From: Tillus elongatus
Lineage: Eukaryota > Arthropoda > Insecta > Coleoptera > Cleridae
Direction of reading: 5' to 3'
Assembly: GCA_964006375.1 (NCBI GenBank)
Contig: OZ023269.1
Coordinates: 126,899,723-126,963,722, forward strand
DNA: 64,000 nucleotides
Each line of letters starts with the position of its first letter. The stretch's first letter is position 1. Under the pieces are notes generated by a model. That model was not told the DNA's origin, made no database searches, and worked only from the letters and a program-made list of their open reading frames with translations. This document shows positions 23,945 through 35,954 of the stretch, one piece after another. The position numbers and the translations under genes are program-made.

Positions 23945-25535
23945 GCATTGCGCAAGAAGCAGTGACTATGCCATGGTCTTAAAACAACTTACGTCTTCTT
24001 GGTTGAATGACGGCCTAAATATTTTGCAAGACACCGCCATGTGTTGTCTTCACTCTGGAAAAGAGGTTGCTGAGTTCTTCGTCGTTCCCTGATTACCGTC
24101 TGCAAGGGACGGTCTACATCGTCGCTGTAATGGACTATGTGACCGTTAATGTTCTCGAGTTGGCCAGAAACACCCCCAGAGACAACTGACACGTATCATG
24201 TGTCTTTTTATTGTCTCTGGTAGCGTTTGCCCCTAATTGGAGTAGCCCTGCGAGCAGATACTGCAACACGGTGAAGAGGTACACCAACGTACCGCCTTGA
24301 AAGCCTCCTTATAGGAACTCTTTCAGAGCAGAGGATGGATGCGACCGACGGGAAATTGGAGTCCTGTACGATTAACCAACATGTCAAACATTGATGTTAT
24401 TGTTGAAATAAATATCTATCACATTTCTTGGCAATGACAAAATTTGTTTGGTACATATCTGTATTCCTGGTGCTTTCCATGTATATCTTATTTTCTTACA
24501 AATAACATTTTGTTCGTTTTAATTAGACCGTTTTCCGCACAGAAACCCATGAGATTTTCTCCTTTTTATTCGGTGCAATATGAGGAGTCTTAATAACTAA
24601 GAAATCCATAAATATTCAAAAACTAAAATTTCTCTGCGATATTGAAGTATTATTACATCTTCGTTTTCTTTTTATGGCAGCACCATATAATTTGTGGTTT
24701 AATAATTTTTATATCTGCGAGGAATTCCACTTAGTTATGTACGCGTTTTTGCTTTAGACTATTAAATTTTAATATGCATATAAAGCCTCAACTTTCAACT
24801 GAAACGCGAAAACCAATACTACTATAATATATCTTCAAGAATAGAATGTGGAATTTGCAATTTCAGCTTTTCATTATGACTATAATTGTTTCCTTACATC
24901 CTTATGTGAAATAAAATTATACATACAAATTTACCGCGTGTTTTTGCATCATGATGAGTAGATGTACAACGAAGAGACTGCAATAACCTGCTAGTTATGC
25001 GAAATAGTCGATCAGTTGGAAGTAGTCGTGTTAGTAATATGTAGTTTTTAATTGTAACTAATTACAGGTAATAGCCTACGAATTTAATTACAGAAACGCT
25101 CTTTGCTACTCATCTCCTTTATTTAAATCCATTATTTCGTTGCTTTTTTTGTCTAGAACAATTATATTACTATTAGAAACGTACTCGTTCTTTTAGAGGA
25201 AATGAGTGCAAGGTAATAATTGTTTTGTAAGCTTTTTTTATCTGCATAGTTTTATGTTCCTACTTAATAGCACTTTTTAGCCGCTTCTCCGAATTATACT
25301 GTTCCACATTTTTTTAATTAAGTTTTTATTTTAGTATTTTTGGTTAGAGGTTCTACTATCGTTAACAACAAAAGTTTCACTGTCTGAACTGTACAAGGGT
25401 GCACATATTAGCCTTACAGATCCTGAAAAAGTACTGCAAATGTAATAAAGTAATGTATGTTGCCAGAGCGTTATAAGTTTTTTTTCAGCAAATTTTGTCG
25501 TGACTATTTTCATAAAAATTCAAATTGATTGTGCA
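23945..25535. other. No recognised gene
   Basis: A 67-codon minus frame (24192-23989) and the GC-richer block 24000-24380 show no family motif that I know. The remainder is AT-rich. Confidence 0.4.
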
Positions 25536-25539
25536 GCTT

Positions 25540-25615
25540 CGTTGGTTGAGTATTCAGTACGTGTACCTCTAAATCCAAGAGTCATAGGTTAGAATCCGGG
25601 TAGGGGCGTGGACTT
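25540..25615 (+). repeat. Degenerate tRNA-like sequence
   Basis: ttcgttggttgagtattcag (A-box-like) is followed by an anticodon-arm-like cctctaaatccaagag and a B-box-like ggttagaatcc. It resembles a SINE head more than a working tRNA: the B box has a C-to-A change and acceptor pairing is poor. Confidence 0.45.
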
Positions 25616-25619
25616 ACAC

Positions 25620-26530
25620 ATACTGTCAAAATAAGATCAAGGTTATCGCATCTTGTGGAGTCATTTAATATATGGGGCGGAAAGCTAGACTTTGAATGAG
25701 CAGGGCATAAAATGAACAAAGGCTTTTGTTATGTGAAGATAGAAAAAGGAAAGACAAGTTACACTGCTGGCAACGCGGATAAAAGTATGCAAGAAGAGGT
25801 AGAAATGAAGAACTTTTTTCTTTTGTGCAATGCGCAAGGCTTGAACACTCTCGCATGTGCTTCCAACGTCATTATTTCTTTACTCTCGTCCCGCTCCAGC
25901 AGTAGTAAGAGAGCACGGGGCCAAAAATCGTTAATCCATGTTTAGAGAGCAAGATTCGATGTATGTGAAGAAGTCTGAGGATATTCCTCCCAGTTAGCGA
26001 AACTCTTCCTGACAGCTTTAAATATATGCCAGAGCCAGTGTTTATATATCCCGCGGAGGACCTCTTCCGTTCTAGCAGCGTCCCGAATACGTCATTGCTC
26101 GACAGCCAAGTGCGTGCTTACATCAATGAGTTGCGCGACATTTGGGTACCCTTGAAGTCTTTATATGGACTACTCTGCGCACTTGTCCAAACCGAGCTCT
26201 ATTCCAATGTTCCGTGTAAATTCCTATAACACCATGAAAGCTTGCTGGAGGTCATTTCCACCTAGAGTTAGAAGTCACGCATATAAAATAGCTCGCTAAT
26301 GCTCTGTCTTCTATTTGAGGGTGTTCAACAGAGATAATCGCAACGAAGTGGGAGCAGCGAGATGCAAACTAAAAAAATATTCAGTATATCAGTATTATTT
26401 GCACAACCCTGTATTTACCAATTTATAGATTTCATCCCGTAATCTGTTTTGTCGGTACTTAACAAAATTATAAATTAATATGGGTTTTACAGCTCGATTT
26501 GCTATTATAAATACTGTATTATATGGTTAA
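25620..26530. other. Mostly unrecognised; weak RT-like patch
   Basis: On the minus strand near 26225-26170 a frame reads EFTRNIGIELGLDKCAE, followed by stops. This is reminiscent of a LINE palm segment (FGLDKC type), but it is too short to assign. A 67-codon + frame (26026-26229) overlaps it. Confidence 0.25.
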
Positions 26531-26534
26531 TTTT

Positions 26535-26930
26535 TTATCAAAGTAGGTGTCCCACAAGGATTGATTATTGGCACTTACTCCTTCCTTTTCTATAAATTGT
26601 TTGCCTGAAAGTTTGAACTTTTTTTGTTAATGTAGTTTGCTTATTGCGTTTTGCGTGTTGGTGATATTTAATTTGATCATGAACACGTGTATTCCACAGG
26701 GCTATATTATTAGTACTCACTTATTCTTTTTTTACCTAGGTGTTAATTGGCTAAACATTATCAAAAGTGGAACGCCTACTTTTGCTAACGTGCATTCCTT
26801 ATTACATTTGCATCTAATATCTTGCATTAGAGTGCCTTTCTCTGGGTTTTTTTTACGTGGGTGTTGCTGGTGTCTACATTGATTAAGAACGCAGGTGTTC
26901 TACAAAGATAGATCGTGTAGATTTTATAAA
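26535..26930 (+). pseudogene. Tandem relics of an RT motif B region
   Basis: At about 26545 the + strand reads KVGVPQGLIIGTYSFLFY, a decayed version of the RT consensus GVPQGxxLGPLLF. At about 26685 a second version reads TCIPQGYIISTHLFFFYLG. A third (AGVLQR) is near 26890. The pieces look like repeats of one old RT segment separated by about 140-200 bp. Stops are frequent. Confidence 0.45.
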
Positions 26931-27335
26931 TTATAATACTTCTAAAGCACCTAAGTATTTCCTCATTTCCTTTTATTTCAGTTTTTTTAGTTAAATTAAA
27001 AAAGAAAAAATTTGGTTCATCTGTATTATTTAGCTTATTCATACGATGCACTAACAATCGATTGAGCTTTAGCCAGTTGCCACCATTAGGGCTACAGTTT
27101 TCAGTAGTTTATTTTTGATGAATTATGTGGTTGACAAAAACTGCATTGATATCAAAATTTTGAAGGAAACTTGTTTTTTTTGCATGTAAAACCAACTTGC
27201 TTTATCTTGAATTGTTTGAAATTTATTTCCGAAACACTATTGCTAATATTTCCACATTCCGTTCCTGAAACAATCGACATTTGTGGTCAAAGTCATTGAA
27301 GCTGCGCTAATTAACAACCGATATATCGAATGGTG
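26931..27335. other. No feature recognised
   Basis: AT-rich with no supported feature. Confidence 0.45.
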
Positions 27336-27337
27336 GA

Positions 27338-27420
27338 AAAAAGCTCGAACCCAGCAGTCTGTGGTTAAGCATCTGACTCTAATATCAGATTCATCTAATT
27401 GAGTAGATACGTAGGCTTCA
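27338..27420 (-). repeat. Degenerate tRNA-like sequence
   Basis: Minus strand: tactcaattagatgaatctg (A-box-like), gtcagatgcttaaccaca, then B-box-like gggttcgagc. This layout is typical of a tRNA-derived SINE head or a dead tRNA. No body could be traced. Confidence 0.45.
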
Positions 27421-28605
27421 AAACATCGTGTAATGGGATAATCCAGTTCAAATAAATCAATATTTGCATCACAAACGCAAATTGCTAACATCAGCTGTTA
27501 CTCGCAGCATCATCAGTGATAAAATAGGTAGTATCTATGTGGGTTGGGTGATAGGCCAAATTTAGCACATTAATAGATGAGCCTGAGGTTTCCGATTCAC
27601 ACACGAGTTACAAACCAAATCCATTCTGAGCAAGTATACATGCGTGGACCGTGATGACATTCGAGAAAGAATCTGATTTGATTACTGATTCCACTAATGT
27701 GACCAGGCTCTACCAATGAGTAAACCGTGCTACAAATAAGCTTTTAGTTGCTTTGTGTTGTTTAAAACAACTCATTAATACAAACAGTACGCAAATATAC
27801 TCGAATACTATTCAAGGAAAACTAAAACACATGTTTTGATTATTTTGTGTTTGGTAAAGTGTCATCAATCAATTGATAATTGCTTAATTAATTAATTAAA
27901 TTTCTACGGCTAACTGATATTTTACTGATACCTTTACTTTAATAATCACAGTCTAAAGGTGACGCCACATTGTCTTTGCAACCATGACTCTCTGTCTCCG
28001 ACAACCCTATTTATTTCCCTCTAGCTTCCGTATTTCATCAATTCCGACAGGTTTTCCAGAGGGTTTCTATTGGTCTGCGTCTTTCCCTTTTTCAAGATAT
28101 GCCTTTCTCCCGTGAATTTCTTTTAGTAAGCTTATTTTTTCTCTCACCTCTCCTAGTACACTCATTTAACAAACAGTTGTGCATTTTTTGGGGATAAGTC
28201 GTAGCCACCATAAATTAATGCGAGAAAAATTATAATCCATACTTTTTAGTAAATTTTTACAGAAAAAGTCGCTTATGAAAAGAGGGGTGTGATAACTCAC
28301 AGCATAGTTAACTGGTTTTGATGAAACTTGACAGATAACTTTCATTGGAGAATGGATTGGAGAATTTTATTAATAGGCCCGATTATTGGATTAGAGCTTT
28401 GAAGAAAAAGTCTGATTATCTTTTGCGAAAAATGTAAATGGTAGGAAAATGAAACGGATGACGTGTTTTAAAAGATTTGAATTAAAATAATAGCAACAGG
28501 GTACGTAAACTGCAATTCCGTTTTTCTTGTTTAAATAACGGAAGGCAATAAATTTGCTATTTTAGCTGTTTAAAAATATATATATTTCGGCTTGTAGGTA
28601 GGTTT
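27421..28605. other. No recognised gene
   Basis: A pyrimidine-rich patch at 27990-28150 may be decayed coding TE sequence on the minus strand, but I could not assign it. Otherwise AT-rich. Confidence 0.4.
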
Positions 28606-28609
28606 TTTA

Positions 28610-29075
28610 TATATCTCAACAACACACCACGGGGGCTTACAGCCTAAATACTATCGTACCGTGGGTGTCGACAAGGACGAAAGAGGCAACTTGTTAATTC
28701 TGTGCTAGAAGGTTCGGAGGGGAAGGAAAAGCATGTGCCGGCAAGGGATTCCACAACCTGGAAGTCCTCGGGACAAAAGCGCGGGCATAACAAAATGTTC
28801 TATGTCTGGTGACCTGGGCAGTAAAAGGGTGCATTCGCTCTGTTCCCCTGGTAGATCTGTTGGGGGCAGTACGTGGAGGAACTATGGAAGAAAGCTCCTC
28901 TGAGCAGTGCCCGTGCAGATATTTATAAAAGAGAGAGAAAGAGGTCACCAACGGCACGTCGGTGGGCAAGGGATGGCAGCCTTTGCGGCAGCGGCACCCC
29001 AGATGTGAGAGCAGTATTCGATGTTTGGCCTTATTTGTGAAGTATATAAGGTATAGAGATTAGCTGGTGAAAAGT
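28610..29075 (-). pseudogene. LINE-C 3' end
   Basis: The minus frame 28969-28694 reads VTSFSLFYKYLHGHCSEELS, then TRGTERMHPFTAQVTRHRT and FVPRTSRLWNPLPAHAFPS. The 3' terminus is at 28610. About 70 bp are missing near 28985 (cagcctttgcggcagcgg), and the copy is 5'-truncated near 29075. Confidence 0.85.
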
Positions 29076-29439
29076 AAAGGTATTGTAATAAGCAGAGAGT
29101 TCAAATTATAAAAGGTTGTACCTATTAAATATGCTTTTTTGATTTTCTAGCTTTTACTAGAATCGTAGTAAGACAAACATAGTCTACAATACAAAGCATC
29201 AATAGTATCTTTTTAGCAAATGCATACTTTTCAACGTTTATTGGCCACCAGTTCATATGTTTTAGTACTCGGTGTATCTATCCTCAACCTGGTTAGCGCA
29301 TATATGGCTGGAAAAGACAAAAGGAAACTTGAACTTCACTAATTTTGATGTAATTTTAAGTAAATTATATATAATATGTATTACATTTGTATTATAATAA
29401 TTATTATAATGTATTATAATGTAATAATAATAAAAATAA

Positions 29440-29680
29440 AAATAGAGGGGAAGTCAGTGTGAGTGAAGCGGATGCAGTGATCGCCTTTGCAGACTTTTTC
29501 CAAAGCTCTTTGCTCGGGTACGCTTAGCGGTGTGTTTGTGTCATCTTCCCCCTATAACATTGGCGGGATTGATTTGGATCTCATAAGGGGATCGGATGAG
29601 CAGGTATTAAAAGCTCTGCTTGAAATCAAATCGACTGTTCAAAATCTCGTTGAAATGTTCTGCGTTTCCTAGTACCTGGA
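29440..29680 (+). pseudogene. Jockey-like LINE-E linker before RT
   Basis: The frame reads SVSEADAVIAFADFFQSS, then (29575-29650) GGIDLDLIRGSDEQVLKALL and EIKSTVQ. This matches the usual stretch between endonuclease and RT in Jockey-type LINEs (FADFF, then a KEIKST that precedes GPDGIP). It probably belongs with the RT piece at 30750, now separated by LINE-D and a PLE-like insertion. Confidence 0.5.
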
Positions 29681-29804
29681 CCAATGAAAATAAAAATGAC
29701 CGTGGCTGTTGAGTTCACCTCGAGGCCAGAACCTACAAAAAAAAGTACCTGGAAGAAGGCGAAATCAATACCTCTTCTAAAGTGTGGTGATTCTTTTTTT
29801 TTCT

Positions 29805-30480
29805 CTCCCTCGGGGCTCGTCCGCGTCTTTGCCGCCCCGATAGCACCGCAGCCTTTGACTTATTGTGCATACCCTTTGTCTGTTCTACTCCACCCATTCC
29901 AAAATCACTTTGCCTTGAAGTAGTCTGCACAGCAATTGGTAGGGTGAAGTTTTATATTGCTCTGTCTCTGGTCTAGACTGACCGTAGATCAGTTGTCTTT
30001 TTAGATCCAGAGCTTTACACTCGCACAACATGTGCTGATCTAATTCACCCGGATGAGGGTGACCTCATTCTGCCCAGCCAGGTCGTTCGTCTCGTCTCAG
30101 CATTCACTTACCAGTCTGGAATTTACCCGTGGGCTACTTAGGGCTGTCTGTGGCTATGAGGATCCGCTTGTTGGTGTAGCCCCTCTTCTTGTTCTCCCAC
30201 ACATAGTACAGGATGGCGTACATTTCGGCCTGAAAGACCGTTGCGTGGGTTCCGAGGGAAATAATATGCGCCCGTCTATCGCTCCCTGTCGGATCCGTCC
30301 GTTAACCAGACGAGCGCGTCCCGTGGTAAGCCTGACGTCTCCTCCCGCCATACCTCGTGGTCGGGGATTTCCAGTGTAGGAATGTTTTCCCTGCAGATTC
30401 GTGAGCTCGCGAAGTCTGACCCCATTTCAAGCATGGGCTCTGTTGTGGTGATTCTACTCTGGTTGAGAACCATAGACAAC
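29805..30480 (-). pseudogene. LINE-D 3' part with RNase H, deleted
   Basis: Same family as 34828-35950. The minus frame 30479-30276 gives SDFASSRICRENIPTLEIPD and LVWLTDGSDRER, the RNase H first catalytic Asp in a TDGS motif. The middle of the domain is deleted or frameshifted. The 3' tip at 29805 (ggggctcgtccgcg, then gccgccccgatagca) matches the other copies. Confidence 0.75.
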
Positions 30481-30484
30481 TGAG

Positions 30485-30668
30485 TTAAGATTGGAACCTG
30501 TGATGAGCACTGATAAGTACACTTGGAGAACCCAAATCACCACAACACATTTTAAAAAACTTGATCGTTTCACTAATCAACTTCATCTGATGATGCAGAC
30601 ATAGTGAGTGTCAGGTTGTTTAAAATGTGTTGTGGTGATTTGGGTTCTCCAGGTGTACTTATCATAGT
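30485..30668. repeat. Inverted PLE-LTR-like element
   Basis: Left: a tail ggaacctgtgatgagcactg, then agtacacttggagaacccaa and tcaccacaacacatttt. Right: the reverse complement, ending ctccaggtgtacttatc. The central 41-nt motif is degraded (gatgaagttgattagtGAAACGATC on the minus strand). Possible diverged TSD: atagacaactg on the left and atagtcaaatt on the right. Confidence 0.65.
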
Positions 30669-30749
30669 CAAATTATTATAATGGATAACAATAAGGTGTT
30701 CGAGATGTTTTGAATTAGATCATTTCGTTTGTTGTAAAATATTCTATTA

Positions 30750-31175
30750 GCAGCGCTCAGCATGGCTTCGTGAAGGGCTGCTTTACGACCACTAATTTCT
30801 TCTGCGCGTCGCAATATACATCTGATGCGATGGACCACGGGTCACAGACAAATCTAATTTATTTAGACCTTTCCAGGAACTTTGATAGGCTGTATCACGG
30901 CATTATCTTGGGGAAACTCGAAAACATTGGTTTCTCATCGAATCTACTGAACTTTGCGGGATCCTATCTTCGTGATAGAGTTAGCTTTGTCAGTTATCAT
31001 GGGTGCCAGCCTGTTGGGGTCTTGGCTGGGTCCGGTGTTCCTCAGGGGTTTGTTTTGGGACCTCTGTTAGTAATTAATTTCACACTTACAGAATTTATGT
31101 TGGTAAAGGTTGCAATGATTATTATTATACAAATGGTTTATGACTGGATCACCGTTGAAAATATTTTTAATTGAT
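30750..31175 (+). pseudogene. Jockey-like LINE-E reverse transcriptase fragment
   Basis: The frame 30770-31174 carries QHGFVKGCFTTTNF, then LIYLDLSRNFDRLYHGIIL (motif A, catalytic Asp retained in LDLS) and GSGVPQGFVLGPLLVINF (motif B). The YADD block is lost in an AT-rich run after 31090. No 3' end was found. Confidence 0.8.
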
Positions 31176-31179
31176 CACC

Positions 31180-32600
31180 GTTAGGGCTTTTGGAAACAGT
31201 ATATAAGGCTAGATCGGATGAACTAACTTTTGGGAAGATTAACATTTGAATAATTTCAAACGTTTACAGCATAATGCTGTGGGACTCCATCGTGTTGAAC
31301 GACACCAGTGTTAGCTTTTATATGTATTCTGTGGAAAATTGAAGTTTTGGTTAGAAAAACTGTTGGTATCGCTTAAAATAATAAAGCTATTTTCATAAAG
31401 TTTGGTGGGCTTATTTTATCTATAAAAACTATACCATTTCCTAAGATTAAACTTTTTAAGTTAATCGGAAGTTATGTTATTAGGCAATTCAAAGTTATAA
31501 AGGCACTTTGAGATCATATGGTGTTATTTAATTTTTTAAAGTTTATACCTGTCAGGACTATATACAACGTTACTTAAAATCTTAATGGTGACATTTTTTC
31601 GCCTTGCACCATAATTGATTCTCTTGTGTTATTTTGTTTCAGTTTGCAACACTTTAGCTAACAGAATGAAAGTAACACCTACATGGAAGTAAGTGCGTTG
31701 TTTGAAGCATTATTTATTTAAAGTCTGGAAGCCATTTTCTCCACTTCCTGTGAATAATAAAAATCTTCTAATGTATTTTATTAATAAAGCACCCACCAGC
31801 TTTGAATTAATAGAAAAGTTCTAAGTTTGTAATGGGTTTATAAATTTACTGTGTAAATTATGTATATTCTGTTACATTTCCTTTTTTCTTGAACACGTTT
31901 TATAATATTAACCACAAACTCAAATTGACTTTCCTAGAAGTGAACTTTTCAATTTGTTACAATGAAGTGAATTTGTATAATGACTTTATAATTTTCCTGA
32001 AGGATATATTAAGGCGATCTCTTTCGCCTGTGGGGGCATCTTTTAAATAAAATTGTAATCCGTGTCTGTGGCTGCCAGTTTAATCCAAAACTTTGATTGG
32101 TAGCTCCTAAGATGATGAATAAAACATTACGCATGGATTCTCTAATGATGGTCTGAATAAAATATGGGTAAATGAGAAACTATACATAATTTACTTTACT
32201 TCAATGCACGTACACTCTGGGACTAATTTACTACATGATGCCCATTATTTACCCTCTCAACTTCCTTATATCAAGTGCTTTATACCAACCTCTTTGTATA
32301 AATTAAAATAAATAAGCTATCTACAGCCCCAGCAAGTATCCACAAAACAATACGGGGGACGAGAATTAGTCTGTGCGACACGAATTTTGTTTGGACTTGT
32401 CATTTACTGATGCTACTATGCACAAAATTGTTACGTACGTGTGTTCTTTAGCTTACGATAAGTACACTTATGGAGAACCTAGTAGTAGTAGTAGTAGTAA
32501 CAATGGTTGGGGTGGCTAGCGCCAGGCAAGTAGGCCGCAATAGGCCCTTTTTGCCATCCCCGGCAACCCAGATACCATACCCTACCTCTCCTCGGTTTCA
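31180..32600. other. Mostly featureless, AT-rich
   Basis: Apart from the short splice-flanked segment at 31643-31688, no gene or repeat was recognised. An (agt)n run lies at 32483-32499. Confidence 0.4.
31643..31688 (+). other. Candidate short exon (weak)
   Basis: ttattttgtttcag is a good acceptor, and GTAAGT at 31689 is a consensus donor. The 46-nt segment is open in one frame (CNTLANRMKVTPTW). It is upstream of, and on the same strand as, the host exon at 43489, so it could be a 5' exon or a chance pairing of splice-like sites. The exon end is AA rather than AG. Confidence 0.2.
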
Positions 32601-34250
32601 TCCCAAATCTTTCCCTTTGTGAGCTAATCACTCGTTCTATCAATACTCCTCCAAATATTTGTTTCGTTGATATTTGTGGGTACCAATTTTTGCTTTTATT
32701 TCTCCAGAACTTTTGCCTACCTACAGTATCATAGCCTTTTTTCAAGTCTACAATCGTACAATATACTTTCTCAACATTCAAGCATTTTTGAACCACCCGC
32801 TGAAGTAAGCGTATTTGGTTAGTACAGCCCCTTTCTTGTTATGGATTCACACCGAACATCCCAAATCTTTCCCTTGGTCAGCTAATTACCCGTTCTATCA
32901 ATACTCTCCCAAATATTTGATTCGTTGATTTTGTACCAATTTTTGCTTTTATTTCCCCATAACTTTTGCCTACCTACAGTATCATAGCCTTTTTTCAAGT
33001 CTACAATCGTACAATATACTTTCTCAAGATTCATGCATTTTTGAACCAGCCGCTGAAGTAAGCGTATTTGGTAAGTACAGCCCATTTCTTGTTATGGATT
33101 CACACCGAACATCCCAAATCTTTCCCATGGTCAGCTGATAACCCGTTCTATCAATACTCTCCCAAATATTTGATTCGTTGATATTTGTGGGTACCAATTT
33201 TTGCTTTTATTTCCCCATAACTTTTGCCTACCTACAGTATCATAGCCTTTTTTCAAGTCTACAATCGTACAATATACTTTCTCAAGATTCATGCATTTTT
33301 GAACCACCCGCTGAAGTAAGCGTATTTGGTAAGTACAGCCCATTTCTTGTTATGGATTCACACCGAACATCCCAAATCTTTCCCATGGTCAGCTGATAAC
33401 CCGTTCTATCAATACTCTCCCAAATATTTGATTCGTTGATATTTGTGGGTACCAATTTTTGCTTTTATTTCCCCATAACTTTTGCCTACCTACAGTATCA
33501 TAGCCTTTTTTCAAGTCTACAATCGTACAATATACTTTCTCAAGATTCATGCATTTTTGAACCACCCGCTGAAGTAAGCGTATTTGGTAAGTACAGCCCA
33601 TTTCTTGTTATGGATTCACACCGAACATCCCAAATCCTTCCCATGGTCAGCTGATAACCCGTTCTATCAATACTCTCCCAAATATTTGATTCGTTGATAT
33701 TTGTGGGTACCAATTTTTGCTTTTATTTCCCCATAACTTTTGCCTACCTACAGTATCATAGCCTTTTTTCAAGTCTACAATCGTACAATATACTTTCTCA
33801 ACATTTAAGCATTTTTGAACCACCAGCTGAAGTAAGCGTATTTGGTTAGTACAGCCCCTTTCTTGTTATGGATTCACACCGAACATCCCAAATCTTTCCC
33901 TTGGTCAGCTAATCACCCGTTCTATCAATACTCTCCCAAATATTTGTTTCGTTGGTATTTGTGGGTACCAATTTTTGCTTTTATTTCTCCACAACTTTTG
34001 CCTACTTACATATCATACGCTTTTTTCAAGTCTACAAACGTGCAATATCCTTTCTCAACATTCAATCATTTTTCAACCACCTGCGGAAGCAAGCGTATTT
34101 GGTTAGTACAGCCCCCTCCTGTCATGGACCATGTTGAAGATCCCGAATCTTTCCTTTTGACAGCTTATCACCCGTTCTATCATTACTCTCGCAAATATTT
34201 GTTTCGTTGATAGTTATGGGTACCAACTTTTGCTTTTATTTATTTCTTTT
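32600..34250 (-). repeat. 258-bp tandem array built from an RT fragment
   Basis: Six full units and a partial seventh start at about 32605, 32859, 33113, 33371, 33629, 33888 and 34141 (marker tcccaaatctttccc). Units 3-5 are almost identical; outer units diverge. On the minus strand each unit encodes LLQRVVQKCMNLEKVYCTIV and then DLKKGYDTVGRQKLW, which resembles RT fingers and motif A of a LINE (DLKKAFDTV). Stops fall at the same place in each unit, so it is a satellite, not a repeat protein. A further LINE-like piece continues at 32479-32600. Confidence 0.85.
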
Positions 34251-34514
34251 TTTAGTAATTCTTACGGTAAAAACGTATGTATCAAACGATTTTGACCAGT
34301 TTTCCTTCTAATCTAAAATGAAATAAATGGTTATGAACAAACCTTTGCATAAATGTTTTTTTATAGCGAGTTATAGCAGGAGTTTTTGTCGATCTCTTCA
34401 AATAAAATATTAGAATCATAGAACAGTGTAAATTAAAATACTAAAAATAATAATAAATATAATAAAAATTATAGTAAACTAATAGTAATGATGATGATAA
34501 TTGAAGGAACAAGA

Positions 34515-34612
34515 ATTAAAGGCTTTTTATACCAGACAATGTTTTTTATTTTTTAAACAACCCTACGCGTTTCGGTTCATCTGAATCATCTTGAGTGGTT
34601 AAAACATAGAAT
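34515..34612 (-). repeat. FB-2-related solo PLE-LTR-like element
   Basis: ttaaaggctttttatacca, then aacaaccctacgcgtttcgg and ttcatctgaatcatcttgag, matches one arm of the palindrome at 44908-45422. On the minus strand it gives ccGAAACGCGTAGGG preceded by a stem (ttca/tgaa) and a CTCAAGA that deviates from CTGAnGA at one base. Confidence 0.55.
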
Positions 34613-34827
34613 ATAAATAGATGGTCGTCAGAAACTATGTTTCTGGTAGGTTTAACACGCGACTATTATGCAGGCTAACAAAACATCTAGTAGTAGTTAC
34701 AGAAAGCGCAAACTTTGACAATTTCCCATACAGTACAGTTTCTGTAGTACAGACAGACAAAAGTAAGTATTACTTGCCAGGCAGCCCCCTTCCTTTTCGT
34801 TTCTTCCTGAATTTAGCTTTTTTTCCT

Positions 34828-35950
34828 TAGGGCTCGTCCGCGGCCTTGCCGCCCCGATAGCACTGCAACCTATGGTTGATTGTGCATACCCTTAGTCTTA
34901 CTCCACCCATTGCAAAATCACTGTGCCTTGAACTAGTCTGCACAGTGATTGGTAAGGTAAAGTTTTATATTGCCCTGTCTCCGGTCTAGACTGACCGTAG
35001 ATCAGTTGTCTTTTGCGGTCCAGAGCTTTACACTCGCACAAGATGTGCTGGGCTAATCCCCCCCTCTCTCTCTCGCCGCAGTGTCTGAAGGCGAGGTCCC
35101 CTTTTCTGCAGGTGTTTCTTGACGGCCCGTGTCCCGTCAAGAGACCTCTTGTGTTTCTGAGCTGTCGTCTGATAAGATTTAGCACCTCCACAGCTCTCTT
35201 TCAACTGGGTTCGTCAATTATTGACTTCGCATGTCTGAGCCCTGGACAGTCTGCCCAATACACCTTGGGTTGGTTTCTGACCCAGAACTTTTTGTCACGC
35301 CCAGAGCCGGTTCTGGTCCCATAAATGGTTCTGCTGACCCTCTCTTCGCGAGACTGTCAGTTTCTTCGTTCCCTTTACCCCCAGAGTGACCCGGCACCCA
35401 GATGAGGGTCACCTTATTCTGCCCAGCCAGGTCGCTCGTCTCGACACTCACTCACCAGCCAGTGATTTACCCGTGGGCTACATAGTGCCTTAAGGGCTGC
35501 CTGGCTGTCTGTGGCTATAAGGATCGGCTTGTTGGAGTAGCCCCTCCTCTTGTTTTCCCGCAGACAGTGCAGGATAGTGTACATTTCGGCCTGAAACATC
35601 GTTGCATGGGCTCCGAGAGAAATACTATGACTTACCCTCGGTCCTTCCGAGTAAACACCTGCCCCCGTCCCTCGCTCCCCGCCGGATCCGCCCGTGAACC
35701 AAACAAGCCCGTCCCGTGGTATGCGCGGCGTCTCCTCCCGCCATGCCTCGCGGTCGGGGATTTCCACTGTAAAGTTGTTTTCCCTGCAGATTCGCGAGCT
35801 CGCAAAGTCTGACCTCATTTCAAGCATGGGCTTCTTCACGATCTCCTGAATTTTGCAGTTGCCCCTAAAGCCTGGGTTGATCTTCAGTCTACCATTGCAG
35901 GCTAGTCTGTATAGTCCTGAATTAAGCTTGCTCAAATGTTCTCTCAAGGT
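34828..35950 (-). pseudogene. LINE-D C-terminal part with RNase H and Cys-rich tail
   Basis: Three overlapping minus frames. 35947-35414: RT tail, then RNase H with LVWFTGGSGGERGTGAGVYS, FQAEMYTILHCL (Glu) and PILIATDSQAALKAL (Asp). 35451-35218: TLIWVPGHSGGKGNEETDSL (His and last Asp). 35191-34898: a zinc-knuckle-like end (CRKGDLAFRHCGE, then HILCECKALDRKRQL). This order is typical of I/LOA/R1-group LINEs. The first catalytic Asp is Gly here (TGGS), whereas the copy at 29805-30480 keeps TDGS. Two frameshifts. 3' tip at 34828. Confidence 0.85.
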
Positions 35951-35954
35951 TCTG

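Noticed and set aside
25540..25615. Functional tRNA gene
   Set aside because: The B box is changed and acceptor-stem pairing is poor; it looks like a SINE head. The same applies to 27338-27420 and 57545-57615.
33131..33601. Identical 70-codon minus-strand frames repeated every 258 bp
   Set aside because: They are units of a tandem array derived from an RT fragment; each ends in the same stop and has no start context or full domain.
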